DNA of 64,000 bases from Hypomesus transpacificus (Eukaryota; Chordata; Actinopteri; Osmeriformes; Osmeridae). The first letter of the stretch is position 1. Each line of letters opens with the position of its first letter. Location of the stretch: the NCBI RefSeq assembly GCF_021917145.1, contig NC_061065.1:3291168-3355167 (forward strand). Direction: 5' to 3'. Below are positions 1-11,900 of the stretch, piece after piece. A model generated the notes under the pieces. The model made no database searches. It saw only the letters and a list, made by a program, of their open reading frames with translations, and had not been told where the DNA came from. Made by a program: the position numbers and the translations under genes.

Positions 1-35
1 TGCACTCTTGCACTTTTGAGGTTCATTTTGTTTAG

Positions 36-242
36 TTGTAACTTGTTTGGCTTAATGCTCTTATGGTTCTTCTCTTTGGCACTTTCTGTATTTGGGTTTT
101 TCACAATGTATGCTTCATGTTTTGGCTACCCGAAATGTTTGGGGCTATCGCGTTGTTACTGTATGATCAGTGACCTATGCACTCTTGTAAAGCTCTCTTG
201 GAAGTCGCTTTGGATGAAAGCATCTGCTAAATGAATACATTT
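36..242 (+). repeat. Dispersed repeat, copy 1 (SINE-like)
   Basis: About 205 bp closely matching, in reverse orientation, the block at 53877-54075. Both end in the motif TCGCTTTGGATGAAAGC then a TCTGCTAAATGA tail, a tail shared by many fish SINE-type repeats. Two copies 54 kb apart in opposite orientation with unrelated flanks indicate a dispersed element. No coding capacity is seen. Confidence 0.7.
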
Positions 243-393
243 ACACTGTAAATGCAGATTGAGACACATTGTATTCTGGAAAGAAAACATCTACTACAGT
301 AACTGTAGCACAGTGCACATGAGGGATATTTCTAAGGTCCACTGCCATACTGACAAAACATCTAAACATTTTGACCTGCAGTGTTTACACAAT

Positions 394-808
394 GCCAAAG
401 GGACTTTTCATTTTGGGGGCACTGACTATTTGTATGAGAGAAGGATTTAGTTTTGACTGATAAGTTGTCTGTTTTAGGAAAGAGATGACCCTTTGCAGGT
501 GTTCCATGGTGTTTTGCTGAACCATCTGGGTTATTTTGGCAAATGTATTTAAAGGTTTGAGAATGTTCAATTTTTTCGAGCGATGAGCCAAAGCAATCGA
601 GAAGGAACTTTTCATTTTGAGGGCACTGACTATTTTTATGAGAAAATGATTTGGTTTTGAAGCATGAGTTAACTGTTTTGGGTGAGATATGACCTTTTGA
701 AGGTGATCTATGTAGTTGTGCTGAACCATATAGGCTATTTTGCTAAATGCACGTGGAGCTTTGAGAATGTCATTTCTGTTTCAAGAATTGAGCCAAAGCA
801 ATCGAGAA
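394..808. repeat. Two-copy tandem repeat, about 206-bp unit
   Basis: Two diverged direct copies (about 394-602 and 603-808). Each runs from an ACTTTTCATTTT...GGGCACTGACTA block to GAGCCAAAGCAATCGAGAA. The open frame on the minus strand here reads through both copies and repeats itself, so it reflects the tandem structure and not a gene. The element family is not recognised. Confidence 0.7.
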
Positions 809-2283
809 AAACTGTAAAGCAGGTTTGCTGAGCCGCCGTTGCTGAAAAGAGGTGCTGTTCCTAACGCTTCCTAACCCTCATGCTAACGTCTCCTGTATCT
901 AGCATAAGTAAAATGTGTGATGATTTAGTTTACCGGCAATGGGTCTAACATTATTACATTTTCCTGACTGTGTTTCATTCGAATAAATAACCTGTGTTGT
1001 CATGTAAATCTACAATTCACAATGCATGTTTGGCTATGTTGCGTCTTTGCTCCCTAGTTTTGCTCGTTATAAACCAACCAATCAGCGCGCAGTTCATCTA
1101 TTCATGAGCATACCATAAAAGGGAGAAAACCTCGTTTCATTCTATGGCTATTTCACAGGGTGCATTAGGGCGCAGAGAACAGCACCCGGGCCATTTTCAT
1201 CCCAACCAATGTTACATACCCCATTCGGAGACTTGCCAAATTCTTTCTATGACCCCTTTAAAGTTATTTTGTGTGTTATTATTATGTCGTTTATGGTGGT
1301 ACATCCCGTCTCTCCCCCTAGTGGTTAAAAACTTGAAGACATTTTAGACATCTGCGCGTCAGCAAAATACTCTTATGCGGTACTCTGGACTGATTGAGCC
1401 ACGGCCATCAATGAAAGGGGAGCTTGGCTTGAAGAGTCCTCAACATCAAAGGACCTTTCAGTTGCAAACATTTTTAATAAAACCATTTACTCATTTTATC
1501 TCAAAGAACTCTCAATTGCACTCCATCGTTTTTTTGGGAACAGGCTAGCTAGCATTATTAACATAATTGTGCATCTTCCTCGAATGCATTGTTACGTAAT
1601 GGGGAGACTAAGTCTCAAATTGGCAAACAGTTAAAAACAGTCCTGTATAAATCCTCAGTCTGGCATCCAGCTCTCAGGCCACACACTACTAAATGCACTG
1701 ATTTGTGTATATTTAGTAGATTCATTTACAGTTTGATATTTAGACATTACAAAAATAAAATCTAAAAATGCATTTTAATAGAAATGGAAGACGGCAGAGA
1801 GGCAGACCAGGGGGTTGAGTGATGGGAACAACATTGAAAGAAAGTATAATTCAACCTATTCAAGTTCAATGCAGCCCCTCAAAAGGTCTTTTATAACATA
1901 CTGACATCGTAACATTAGAGAAGCGTTGGGCCCTTCTACCGCACCACCGATGAAAAAAGGAACATGGCTCTTTAACCTGAGGCTTGTTCCCTGCAAGAAG
2001 AGAGCAGAGGAAGACAGCAGACGTAGCTGGTTTGTAGTTTGTTTTTCTTCTGCTGGGTTGCCTGTTGTATCTCCCACCTTCATCCTGTGACCAGGTGTCA
2101 AAATGTATTCTCCAACATTAGTTGTTTTACTGTTTTACACCATACTGTCACAGAGTTAAGAGGCCTTTTGACCAGGGTTTTAGTATTGCTGACTTAAGTG
2201 GAGGTGGTATATCAAACTGAGCTGATGATTTAAAGTAGAATACGGTTGAAAAGGAGCCTCCAGGTTCTTTCCATGCTCTTGGT
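809..2283. other. Intergenic DNA downstream of AIDA
   Basis: No gene is supported. About 1030-1262 looks repeat-like: read on the minus strand it starts TTTAAAGGGGTCATAG, similar in style to the TTAA-flanked elements elsewhere in the window, but no second end was found. The stretch next to AIDA probably holds its 3' UTR; an ATTAAA on the minus strand near 1770 is a weak candidate polyadenylation signal. Confidence 0.4.
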
Positions 2284-5200
2284 TTATTCTTTGTGCAAAG
2301 TCTGATGGAGGTGGAGATAGAGTGGTTTCTTTGTCAGGAGGTTGAGCTTCTTCCTCTTGAAGTCAGTAGGCTTCTTGTACCTGACATCCCAAAACAATAT
2401 CAACATCACCCACTGATCCAATAAAGGTGTGACCCAAATTCTAAACACGCTCATAGATGTACAGATAGTTCTCGATTGTGATAACTTACAGTTCGATTAC
2501 AATGGGACCAGGTTTGATCTCATCCATTTCCATAAAGGCAAAACATTTTGTGCTGGTGAATCTTTTCTTGGGTTTGTAATGCTTGAATTCAAAGAAAATA
2601 GCTGCCCCTAGAGCAACAGTTGAAATTGTGATATAAAAGTGATATTTCCCCCAAAATACAATTTACAGCAAGTTAAATTATTACTGAAATATATCATATA
2701 TCAAATTACCTTTGGGTAGTCTCTCCAGATGTCTTTGGATCTCTATATCCACACTGAAGTGAATGTAAGTGTCCTCTTTTCGGGTGGCTACTGGTGTATC
2801 CTGCATTGGGTTCAAATCAAAGCCATTCAAATCTGTTGGGAAAAGGGACAAATGGATTCATGCTGGTGTGTAGAAAAGTTCAGCAAACCAAACTGAGGAT
2901 TTATCCATAAATGTAGGTTTACTTGTGTACAGTATGTCACACCACAGTGTCGGATCACATACCTTTAACACTAACTGACATGTAAGGATCAATGCATTGT
3001 CCAGCATCTTTCAATCCAATCTTCTCTATTTTAAGTGTGAGTAATGTCATCCTCGGCTCTGAGGGTAACCGGGGCAACAATGTACCTGGAAGGAAACACA
3101 AGATTTCTCACTGATATAGTACATAAATGGTGATAGATACATTATGTTATATTACTATTGCTGCCATACACAATAAATACTAGTTCAAACCTTTTCATGC
3201 CATTTTTTTTTACATACAGGTCTTGTACATTGTTCAGTTTTCATAGGGTCAGAAGGCATTTGAAGCACACCTCCAGACATTTCTCAACAGAACCATACCT
3301 TTCAAAGCTGTGTATGGAGCAGGCAAAGCAGGTGACAGTGACGAAGCCATGCACAGCCCCAAGAGAGAAACAGTAGACAACTGATTAAAGCAAAGTCCAT
3401 GAAACAGCAACAGGACGACCGTGAGTCTGCAGAAAAACATACCTGGGACTCTGGAGGTATTGGCTTCTGGATATCCCATACCAGTGGCAGCATCTTCCTC
3501 TTCCTCCAACTCCAGGTTCTCTTCCTCCCCAGGAGCAAGGATTTTCCTGGAAGGATGGATAGATAAGACTCCCTTCGTCTGTATCCTGTTTTCCACCTTT
3601 CCTTTCATACATCACCATCTCAGGAACATACAACTTTAATCCATGGGGGTCAATGAAATTTACCTCAAGGGTACTGGCTGCACATCATAAGGGAAATCTT
3701 TGTTGTATGTGAAGATATTTATTATAACTGTTGGTAAAAGGAATGAATATGTCATTAAAATACAATCCAGTACACCAAATTTACAATACACAGTATTAAC
3801 ATGGATTCCAAACTGTACATACTAGGTTCCAGTTTCTTCAGATCTTCCAATTTGAAGTCCTCCTGGGACTGCGTGCACTAAAAGAGCAAGAGACCAAAAA
3901 TTATTTGGTAAATTACCCTCTTGGGGATTTTAGAGGAATAGATTACTACAAGATTTAGAAAATCACCCTGGCAACCTTGACCTAGCCTGTCTCGTGTTTG
4001 CATTATCACATTATACTAAGCTAAAAAGAGATAAAAGACTTAAACACTAAAACCAGTTTTTGATATGGCCCTTGCTATTTATCACAAGTGCTTCTATTAA
4101 TTGAAGAGTCTAGTGGGGAAATCTTTATACAAATTTTTTGCATGATTTAAGGCAATGAGGCAGTGATTTATCAACAGGTATACCCATTTATTTTTTGGCT
4201 CAAATTAGATGCTGTTAAAAAAATAGAGGTCGAGACAGGGAAAATTCATTTGGCATGCATTTCTACAATTACCATCTATCAGGAAAAATACAAACCTGTA
4301 AGGCTGCACTTCTCATCTCCAGGCATGTTGCAAATTTTCCTAATGTTTTCTGGAGATAATTTACAATGAATATGCAGACTGTCACAACTACTCACAAAAT
4401 AATGTAAGCGTTTATAAAACTTGCAGCTCATGTAATTGAACTGCAAGTCAGAACCCAAATATAGGAGTAAAAAATAGGGATACCTTTTGGTCTTCTGTGA
4501 AGTTGGATGAATTTGTAGACTGGACTTCTTTTTGCAACTGTCTCGCAAGTCTTATTAAATGCAAACATAATTAAATACATTAATAGCAGAGAGGAGTTTT
4601 TGCTAAATGTATTACTTAACAAAAAACATTGGGAAATGAATCGAAGTGAAACCTGTTGGTTTCTCTACACCTAGTGGGCAAATAGAAGTGGTGCAGTGCT
4701 CAAAAAGTCCTTTCCAAACAATCAATACAATACTCATTACTCATTTCTTGAGGTACCATGAGATGCTGTTTTCATTTATTAAATTCAACTGTCTTCAGTC
4801 AGACATTTTAACATAAATGGAAGCAAGCCACACCCATAACAATGAGGGTGTGGCAAATAATTTCTGTTATTTCTATTTCAGTGATGATCACATTCCAAAT
4901 TACCCAAATGTGATCAGGCTCAACTGCTGTGATTAAGAAGCCTAATAATTTAGTAGGGCTTCTTAATTAACGGCGTAATGAATAATTAGCCAAAGACTAA
5001 AGCAACGCTGTGATAGTGTGAAAGTTGACTACCTTTGTAACAATGTAACCTACAAGAAAATAGTTGTCTTACATTATTGTCTCTGCTGTGGAGGTGAGGC
5101 TAATGACTTTCGGGGAAAACTAATGATTCTCAGTTCTCTGCATTTCGACGTCTAATCATTATAGTAGCAGACAAATGTCGCTGAAAGACTAGACAGTCTT

Positions 5201-5374
5201 TCTGGAGCAATCTAACCACTCAGTATTGCAGATGTTTATGTACATGTAACCTATTGCTGAAACTTACATTTGATACTCATCAATTGCCTCCACTAATTGT
5301 CCCCACGAATCAAAGTCGGTTCCTTTCCTAAAGCTTGCGTGCCATTTCTGGATAGTCTTATTTACATCAGACAT
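2284..5374 (-). CDS. aida: AIDA, axin interactor, dorsalization-associated protein (10 coding exons)
   Basis: Coding exons in transcript order: 5374-5268, 4550-4484, 4349-4296, 3877-3823, 3727-3664, 3546-3443, 3085-2963, 2832-2710, 2607-2490 and 2380-2284, each with GT/AG borders and compatible phase. They sum to 912 nt, or 303 residues, against about 306 in the human protein. The start reads MSDVNKTIQKWHASF; later landmarks are FDSWGQLVEAIDEYQ, the acidic block ILAPGEEENLELEEEED, KIEKIGLKDAGQCIDPY and the end HLHQTLHKE. The N-terminal half is the helical AIDA domain and the C-terminal half a C2-type domain. Known role: cytoplasmic partner of Axin that limits Axin-driven JNK activation and affects dorsoventral patterning in fish embryos. 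It lies head to head with RNF8, 3.6 kb apart. The stop codon overlaps an AATAAA hexamer, probably by chance. All exons are intact. Confidence 0.95.
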
Positions 5375-5583
5375 TTTCACTCGACTTTAAGGCGGCGTCT
5401 TCAGGTTAGCATCGCCGTTAAGATCCCCCGCCGCATCGTAATATTCCAGATCAGCTAGCTGAGCTGCCTAGAAGCTTTAATACAAACCGGCGATATACTG
5501 TGACCAAGCCCTTCTGGTACCTCAACTTCTGGCCAGTTTGGATAGGAAGTCCCGCCTCACAGTGAGGTGAACCCACAAGTGTC

Positions 5584-5760
5584 ATTAGGTGCGTTCGACA
5601 TCGATTGCGGCTGCATGAAAAGACCGGCGAGAGTTGCCGCTTGCAGTCGGGGAGTTAAAAACGCCTCCTTTGAGTTGGACATTCCTGCTTCTCGTGGTTT
5701 GATGCGTTGACATCAGTCATGGCCGATCAAGTGCAGTTTGCTTACTTTATCGCTGACGAA
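5584..5760 (+). repeat. GGTGCGTTCGAC-type repeat, copy 1
   Basis: Begins ATTA|GGTGCGTTCGACAT and is closely similar to 7152-7316; an 85-bp piece recurs in reverse at about 11524-11610. Related ends (GCATGAAGTCGAACAC) occur near 8160 and 8610. The start motif and TA/TTA flank resemble PIF/Harbinger-type ends, but only one end of this copy is clear, so the class is tentative. Confidence 0.55.
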
Positions 5761-5828
5761 CTGCGAATGTCATTGTTTTTGCATTAGAACTCGCACGAAC
5801 CAATGCACTGAAATGTGTTATTCTATGT

Positions 5829-6417
5829 CAGGGGTGGGGAACCTTTTTTCGGTAAAGGGCCATTTGGATATTTATAAAATAATTCGGGGGCCGTACAGAA
5901 TTATCAACTTAAAAATGTGCTTGCTTTATTTGGTCAAAAATGCAATTAACTCACCCCTAATGTGATGGCTGGAACTGCTTCCCTTGGTGAGGTTTGTGAC
6001 GTTAGCTGGCACGGATGCAGCCTGCCTTGACTCAGTGTGCAGTGAACATTTCTGGGAGGGTATCATGATTACGGAAAGGGATCGTATTATTTTTTATATT
6101 GCTACCATTTTTGAGACTGCGTATCGATCCGAGTGTTAATCAGGGGCGGAGCCAGACGTTGTAAACATTCGGGGCTTAGCCCAAACCAACAACGTATTCT
6201 GGGTTTGATTTGCCAGAAAGGAATTCTACAGTTAATGCGAGCGAAATCTTTTGGTACATTGGTACGCAACGCTGCGTGCCTCCACGGTCCTCTTCCACAT
6301 AGCCTACTGCTGCAGCCAACGAATAATGCACCTAATAATGTGGTTCCTGCAGTGCCATGGCGGGCCGGACCAAATGATATAGCCTACGACCCTTGGACCG
6401 GACGTTCCCCACCCCTG
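5829..6417. mobile_element. hAT-type non-autonomous transposon
   Basis: The ends form a 14-bp terminal inverted repeat, CAGGGGTGGGGAAC...GTTCCCCACCCCTG. Flanks are TTCTATGT (5821-5828) and TTCTATTG (6418-6425), an imperfect 8-bp target-site duplication as expected for hAT elements. The interior contains a second hAT-like start (CAGGGGCGGAGCCAG near 6140) and a 116-codon frame without recognisable similarity. No transposase is seen. Confidence 0.65.
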
Positions 6418-6484
6418 TTCTATTGGGCTATGATAAACTCTTTCTCCAATCTGCAGATTGATTATACAACCAGAACTCAATAAG

Positions 6485-6552
6485 ACTTAGTCTTTCCATT
6501 AGTGAAGAGGCGGACTAAAACCCTTTCTTAAACAAATGTTTAATTAAATTAA
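6485..6552 (+). repeat. Short direct repeat shared with 7326-7395
   Basis: The block TTAGTGAAGAGGCGGA followed by AAACCCTTTCTT and AATGTTTAATT is repeated with few changes at 7326-7395. It lies between other elements and probably belongs to a transposon whose ends are not identified. Confidence 0.5.
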
Positions 6553-6589
6553 ACTGTTTAGTCCGGATTTGAGCGTTGACAAAACTGAA

Positions 6590-6720
6590 CAGTGTTGGGG
6601 TAGTTACTCAGAAAAAGTAACTAGTTACAAGTTACTAGTTACATCTGAAAAGTGTACCTATTTTCCTTTACTAGTACTGCATTTGAAAAGTAACTTCACT
6701 ACTAGTTACTTTACTTTCAA
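6590..6720 (+). mobile_element. hAT-type terminal fragment
   Basis: Starts CAGTGTTGGGGTAGTTACTC and continues with the AACTAGTTAC-rich sequence typical of one group of fish hAT ends. No matching opposite end was found downstream, so this is a truncated copy; the right limit is approximate. Confidence 0.5.
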
Positions 6721-7151
6721 TTTTTTTAAGCAAATATCCAAATTTACCGCAAAGATACATGGACAAACATCATGGCCCTTTCATCACTTTATTTTTCAAT
6801 TTTCAATAAAGGGCATCTCTAAGCCTTTCCACATAGTGTATTGTAATTGTAAACATGTAAAACAAAATGGCATATAAAACTCAGCCATTCACTTGAACGA
6901 ACATTAACCCTGTCCACACTGTCTGACCAAAGAAATATGCCTCACTTTAAAATCTCATTGAGTTGACAGCAGTTGAAAGACACCTCTCGCCTAGACATAG
7001 AGTGCATTTTACTGTAATATTTTTGTCTTTTCGAGCAACAAAGTTAAAATAAAGAGAAAATCGCCACTGGCTGAACCCTCATGTCTCCGTCTCATCCATT
7101 TTCCCGCTTCCCTCCATCTAGTATCAATTATGTGATATTGGGTTGTAAATA

Positions 7152-7316
7152 GGTGCGTTCGACATGGACTGCGGCTGCATGAAATGACCAGCGAGAGTAG
7201 TCACTTGCAGTCGGGGAGGAGCTGAAAACGGCTCTGTGAAGTCGGACATTCCAGCTTCTCGTGGTTTGCTGCGTTGACGTCAGCGATTAAGCGCTGTTTG
7301 CTTACTTTACTTTATT
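7152..7316 (+). repeat. GGTGCGTTCGAC-type repeat, copy 2
   Basis: Second copy of the repeat at 5584-5760, starting after AAATA with GGTGCGTTCGACATGG and sharing CAGTCGGGGAG and CAGCTTCTCGTGGTTTG-like blocks. The two copies lie in the same orientation in the AIDA-RNF8 spacer. Confidence 0.55.
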
Positions 7317-7404
7317 TGTAATTAAACATAGTCTTTCCGTTAGTGAAGAGGCGGAGTAAAACCCTTTCTTCAATAAATGTTTAATTCAATTGAATTAAAC
7401 ATTT

Positions 7405-7601
7405 CACGTCAGAGGAGGGCAATAAGTAAGGGATAATGCCCTTTGAGGTGTCCCAATATCACCTGATAAATTATAGTCGAAAGATCCTGCGCATCGGACG
7501 GTTCACACCTCCGCATCGTCCATTAACAGGTGATATTGGACACCTCGTCGGGCATTATCCACAGGGCATTATCCCTTACTTATTCCTCTCCTCTGACGTC
7601 A
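7405..7601. mobile_element. Palindromic MITE
   Basis: An inverted repeat of about 60 bp per arm. The left arm has ACGTCAGAGGAGGG then AATAAGTAAGGGATAATGCCC; the right arm has its complement ending CCTCTGACGT. A short AT-rich centre separates the arms. The frame that reads through it (7436-7756) is a by-product. Family not assigned. Confidence 0.65.
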
Positions 7602-7877
7602 TCTTCAAAATGAGCGATATCGAAGAGTCAGCTGAGTTTTATTATCCATACGATAGGCTACTGAAGACATCAACAGCGACAAAGAAATTGTCTAAAAGAG
7701 AACTTTCTAAAAGAGTTGTGATGTTGTGTTGTCCGCTTTCTTTCAAAAGTAATTGATTGCTAGGCTACACCTGAAACACACCGTCTGAAGACTTCAGAGC
7801 TAGCTACAATTAGCCTACCATTTATTTTCATTTACAAAATGAAAAGAGATTTTAAAAAATGCCATATAATAAACAAC

Positions 7878-8015
7878 CCTACTAACCTCGACCGTTCGGT
7901 CATGCCTAGAAATATCAAACCTCGGCTTTGCTGTATCGACCACGCTATCGCTCGGTCGATACGTTCAAGCCTCAGTTTGATATTTCTCGGCATGACCTCA
8001 CTTTCGGTTAGTAGG
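7878..8015. mobile_element. Short palindromic MITE
   Basis: The ends CCTACTAACC and GGTTAGTAGG are exact complements, followed inward by GGTCATGCC.AGAAATATC on both arms, and the centre carries GTATCGACC/GGTCGATAC. About 138 bp in total, fully foldable, with no coding capacity. Confidence 0.65.
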
Positions 8016-8296
8016 TAGTTAATATATAAAAAAGTGGCGTTCCACTTAAAAGAAATAAATAAATGCATTCAATTTCATGCAGCGCAGGCGTCGCCTGCAG
8101 CCGTCTACAGCCCGGCTGACTTGAAGCAGCCAATGGCTTTACAGCTTCAAGTCAGCCGGTCCTGCATGAAGTCGAACACGTACAGCTCTTAAGAAAATGC
8201 GCAAAAAAAAGAGGAAAAAATGCGCTTGGCTACACAACCGGCTGTTCTCGAATCGATCTCACGGTACTTTGATGGATACGCCCATAGAGTTAGAAT

Positions 8297-8509
8297 ACAT
8301 TTACATTTAGTCATTTAGCAGACGCTCTTATCCAGAGCGACTTACAGTAAGCACAGGGACATTCCCCCCCCCCCCCCCCCCCCCCCCCCCCCGAGGCAAG
8401 TAGGGTGAAGTGCCTTGCCCAAGGACACGTCATTTGGCACGGCGTGGAATCTATCCGGCAACCTTCTGATTACTAGCCCGACTCCCTCACCGCTCAGCCA
8501 TCTGACTCC
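8297..8509 (-). mobile_element. tRNA-derived SINE
   Basis: Read on the minus strand it begins GTCAGATGGCTGAGCGGTGA, a tRNA-Leu/Ser-like head with a box A, then a degenerate box B (GGTTGCCGG...GATTCC), and ends in the common fish tail GCTCTGGATAAGAGCGTCTG then CTAAATGACTAAATGTAAATG. A run of 29 C (8364-8392) interrupts the body. A diverged relative lies at 16822-16985. Confidence 0.8.
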
Positions 8510-8979
8510 ACGTCGTACGCCACAGTAACCTAGCCTGGGCGTCGTCTCAAGTCAGACAAAAAACTGAATTCACTGCTTTAATTCAGCCGGCTGCAGCCGG
8601 CTGCGGCGCTGCATGAAGTCGAACACCCTTTTTTTACACAGGAACAATCATGTTAGTGTGCGGTCGATGACATGGTGCATTAAAAACAAGGGGACAGTTC
8701 CGATTCTTCCTAATCCCTTTCTTTTAAATACAGGATCTTTCAACTATTATTCAAAGTCACTGCATTTAAATTGTTCGCCTACTATACAATGAAAGATGTC
8801 CCCACACCTTACATTGATGTAATGATGAAAATTTAATTACAGACATCGCGAGGAGGTATTTCGCACCAAGCAATAAGATACGTCATTTCCAGGAAGAGAT
8901 TTCACAGACACCAAAACAAGTCTGGGTTAACATGCTAGCTAGTTAGTCAGTCAGCAAAGTTTCTGTAGTATGGTGCAAA

Positions 8980-11900
8980 ATGGACAGTTCGGAAACATCA
9001 CATTCTTCTAAAGTAGAAGTTAAATCCAACGAAGAAACATGGTGTTTGATTCGAGTCGGAAAAGATTCGGATTGGCTTCATTTGCCAGGGAACACAGAGG
9101 TAGCCGCGCTAATTTTGAATGTGACGTGCAGGCAGCAAGATAGCAGAAGAAGCTATCTGGCCACCTCTTCTAACTAAATAGCCACATTTCACCCTTGAAT
9201 GATGTAGTCCATGATATCAACCTGTTTCACATATTTGGATATTTTAATGACATAATTTCCGTAGATACTAAATTGTCACTCGCTAGGTTATACAGTTAAA
9301 AGGCTGTAGTTGTAGTACATTGACTTATGGCAACCTTCCCAGTACCTGATACCATTACTTAATGAAAATAAGTTATGTAAGCAAAGCAAACACACGGATT
9401 GTCAATGTATGGGGAATGACGTGTTAGTTAGTGTCTTAAATGCATATGCATAATTGTCCCTTAATTTGTCTTGGCTCACTAGGTTACCATTGGACGTGGC
9501 TTAAATGTCACTTACCAGCTCGTGTCAGCAAGCTGCCCTCTGATGATTTCTAGATTTCATTGTTTATTCAGGCAAAGGCAGGATGGGGAATGGACTGTGA
9601 CAGACAAGAAGGTACAGTTTACATTGTGTGAGTTGCAATCTTTTGTGACATTATGTGAGCAAGTGGTAAATGATTTGTTTTCCCCACAGAGTCTAAATGG
9701 AGTGTGGGTTAATGGAACACGAATACATGCTGAGAGACCTCACCACCTGTTCCAAGGGGACTCAATAAAATTAGGGGTTCCTTTTAATTCTGGCACCACA
9801 GTGGAGTATGAATACACATTGGGCCGGCAACCCTTTGTAGACATCAAAGCTCACCTTGCTAAAGGACTCAATGAAGGGGCTTGTGGAGCCTCCAGATCTA
9901 AAAAAAACAAGAGGAAATTTGATTCTGATGACCTGGAACCTTCTACTTCATCAAAGTCTAAGCTCTGCCGTCGCTCCACTTCTGACAAGTCCCTACCCCA
10001 GCACTGCCCCATAAACGAGCGCCTAGAGAGACCCGGTCCCAAGCCAGGGGACGTGGCTGGTCCCAGTGTACATGCTGAGGAACGACACCCCTCTCCAGGA
10101 ATGCCCAGTGTTCCTAGCAGTAATCTGATCAGTCAGCATAGGTAAATATAATCCTACACTCATTCCAATTTTTCTTTGAACCGTATTGTGTTTTCAGCAT
10201 GGTAAACTTAAAGGTCACATGATATGCTGTTTTTGGATGCTTTTATATAGGCCTTAGTGGTCCCCTAATACTGTATCTGAAGTCTCTTTCCCGAATTCAG
10301 CCTTGGTGCAGAATTATAGCCACTACGACTAGTCCCACAATGAGCTTTCCTCAGAACGCGCCGTTTCTGTGTCTGTAGCTTTAAATGCTAAATGAGGAGG
10401 AGAGAGGTGGCACCATTGGCTAATGTTTACAGTGGATGTATCGCAATGGCTCCTAGACCCGTTGCTGTAAGATGCCTTGAATTTGCCCATTCTCATCTGA
10501 CAACCCTGGTTTGCAGAGCTGCACACTCAGTCATTTCAAGTGGGGAAAGGCGGATATCGCGCGCGCCATAACACCAACAGCAGAACGTTATCCACATAAC
10601 AACGAAGCGTACAACACTGCATTACAGAATGTGTATTCAGACACATACTTGATGCTATCTACCTTTACATTAGCGACAGTACCTCAGCTGATAGCTGCAG
10701 AGCTAATGTTACAGCCAGATTCCAAGGTCAAGGTAACCATATAGTAAGCAACAAAATGATATAGCGTTAGTTGACTTACTTGTCCGAGGTTTGTAGCTGG
10801 AGCAAGGAGTACTGATCCAGAATTTAATTTCAGACGGTCAGCAAGGCCAACTTTGTATTGGCTCAAGTTAAAGAAACAGCGGTGGCTGAAATGTTTGGCT
10901 CAGACATGCAAAACTTTGAGAGGTTGTGTCGGCGCAATACCAGCAAAAATAAAATTAAGATAGCCTACTGGTTGTGCAGAGGCTCCTTGTGACGTCACAA
11001 GGAGCAGATTTTCAAACAGAGCGTTTGAGCTTTCATTTTCTCAAAGGCGGAGAAGAACACCCAGGCCTTGGTTTACGCCTATCAAAAATTCTAGCCACTG
11101 GGGGACCAAAGGCAGGCTAGGGGAACTCATATTAATGTTACATAACCTCCTAAAGGGAAGTTTTCGTGTCATGTGAACTTTAACATTTGTGCTGTCAAAC
11201 AATAAAAATATTTAATCGCGTTAATGTCAACGATGGCATACTGTAGTTAGGGTGCACCATTATGGACAAATCGATAATCACGATTATTTTGATCAATATT
11301 GAGATCACGATTAATTATCACGATTATTTGTTGATTTTAACCTAATCAAAAGTTATATTCACAATGCATTGTACCTGCAGAATGGATGTGAATAAAACAA
11401 AAAATATACAATCAATAAAAAACTAACGATCTCCGTCACACTAGCGTTTTCATATCGTTTTACAAATGTTTGCCGTCCACACTGACATGGGTACAATACA
11501 CAAAATGACAAATTTTCCGACTTTTAGTTTAACTCCTCCCCGACTGCAAGCGGCAACTCTCGCTGGTCGTTTCATGCAGCCGCAGCCGATGTCGAACGCA
11601 CCTATTGGTTTACGGAGCGCTAGATTGGCTTTGCAAAAAACAACTTTGATACAGAGCGTTCTATTAACAGAATGACGCATTTTTTATATCGCTCGATCAC
11701 GTGAACTTCGCGGGAAGCCGAAATCGTGATCGTGATTAAAATTCGATTAATCGTGCAGCCCTAACTGTAGTGTTCAATTTCACACTAACATTTTCACTTG
11801 GAGCAGTCATTCACACTTGGAGCAAATAATCTCTCACACAATGTAACACTGTCCATCAATAAAAGGTTGAAAAAATTACTTGATAATAAAATACTTGATA

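Noticed and set aside
3249..3633. Long minus-strand frames in the AIDA region
   Set aside because: They contain AIDA exon 6 in one frame but read through introns; the spliced gene explains them.
7436..7756. 106-codon frame
   Set aside because: Its first half is the palindromic MITE; the rest (MSDIEESAEFYYPYDRLL) could be a transposon exon but no other exon or similarity supports it.
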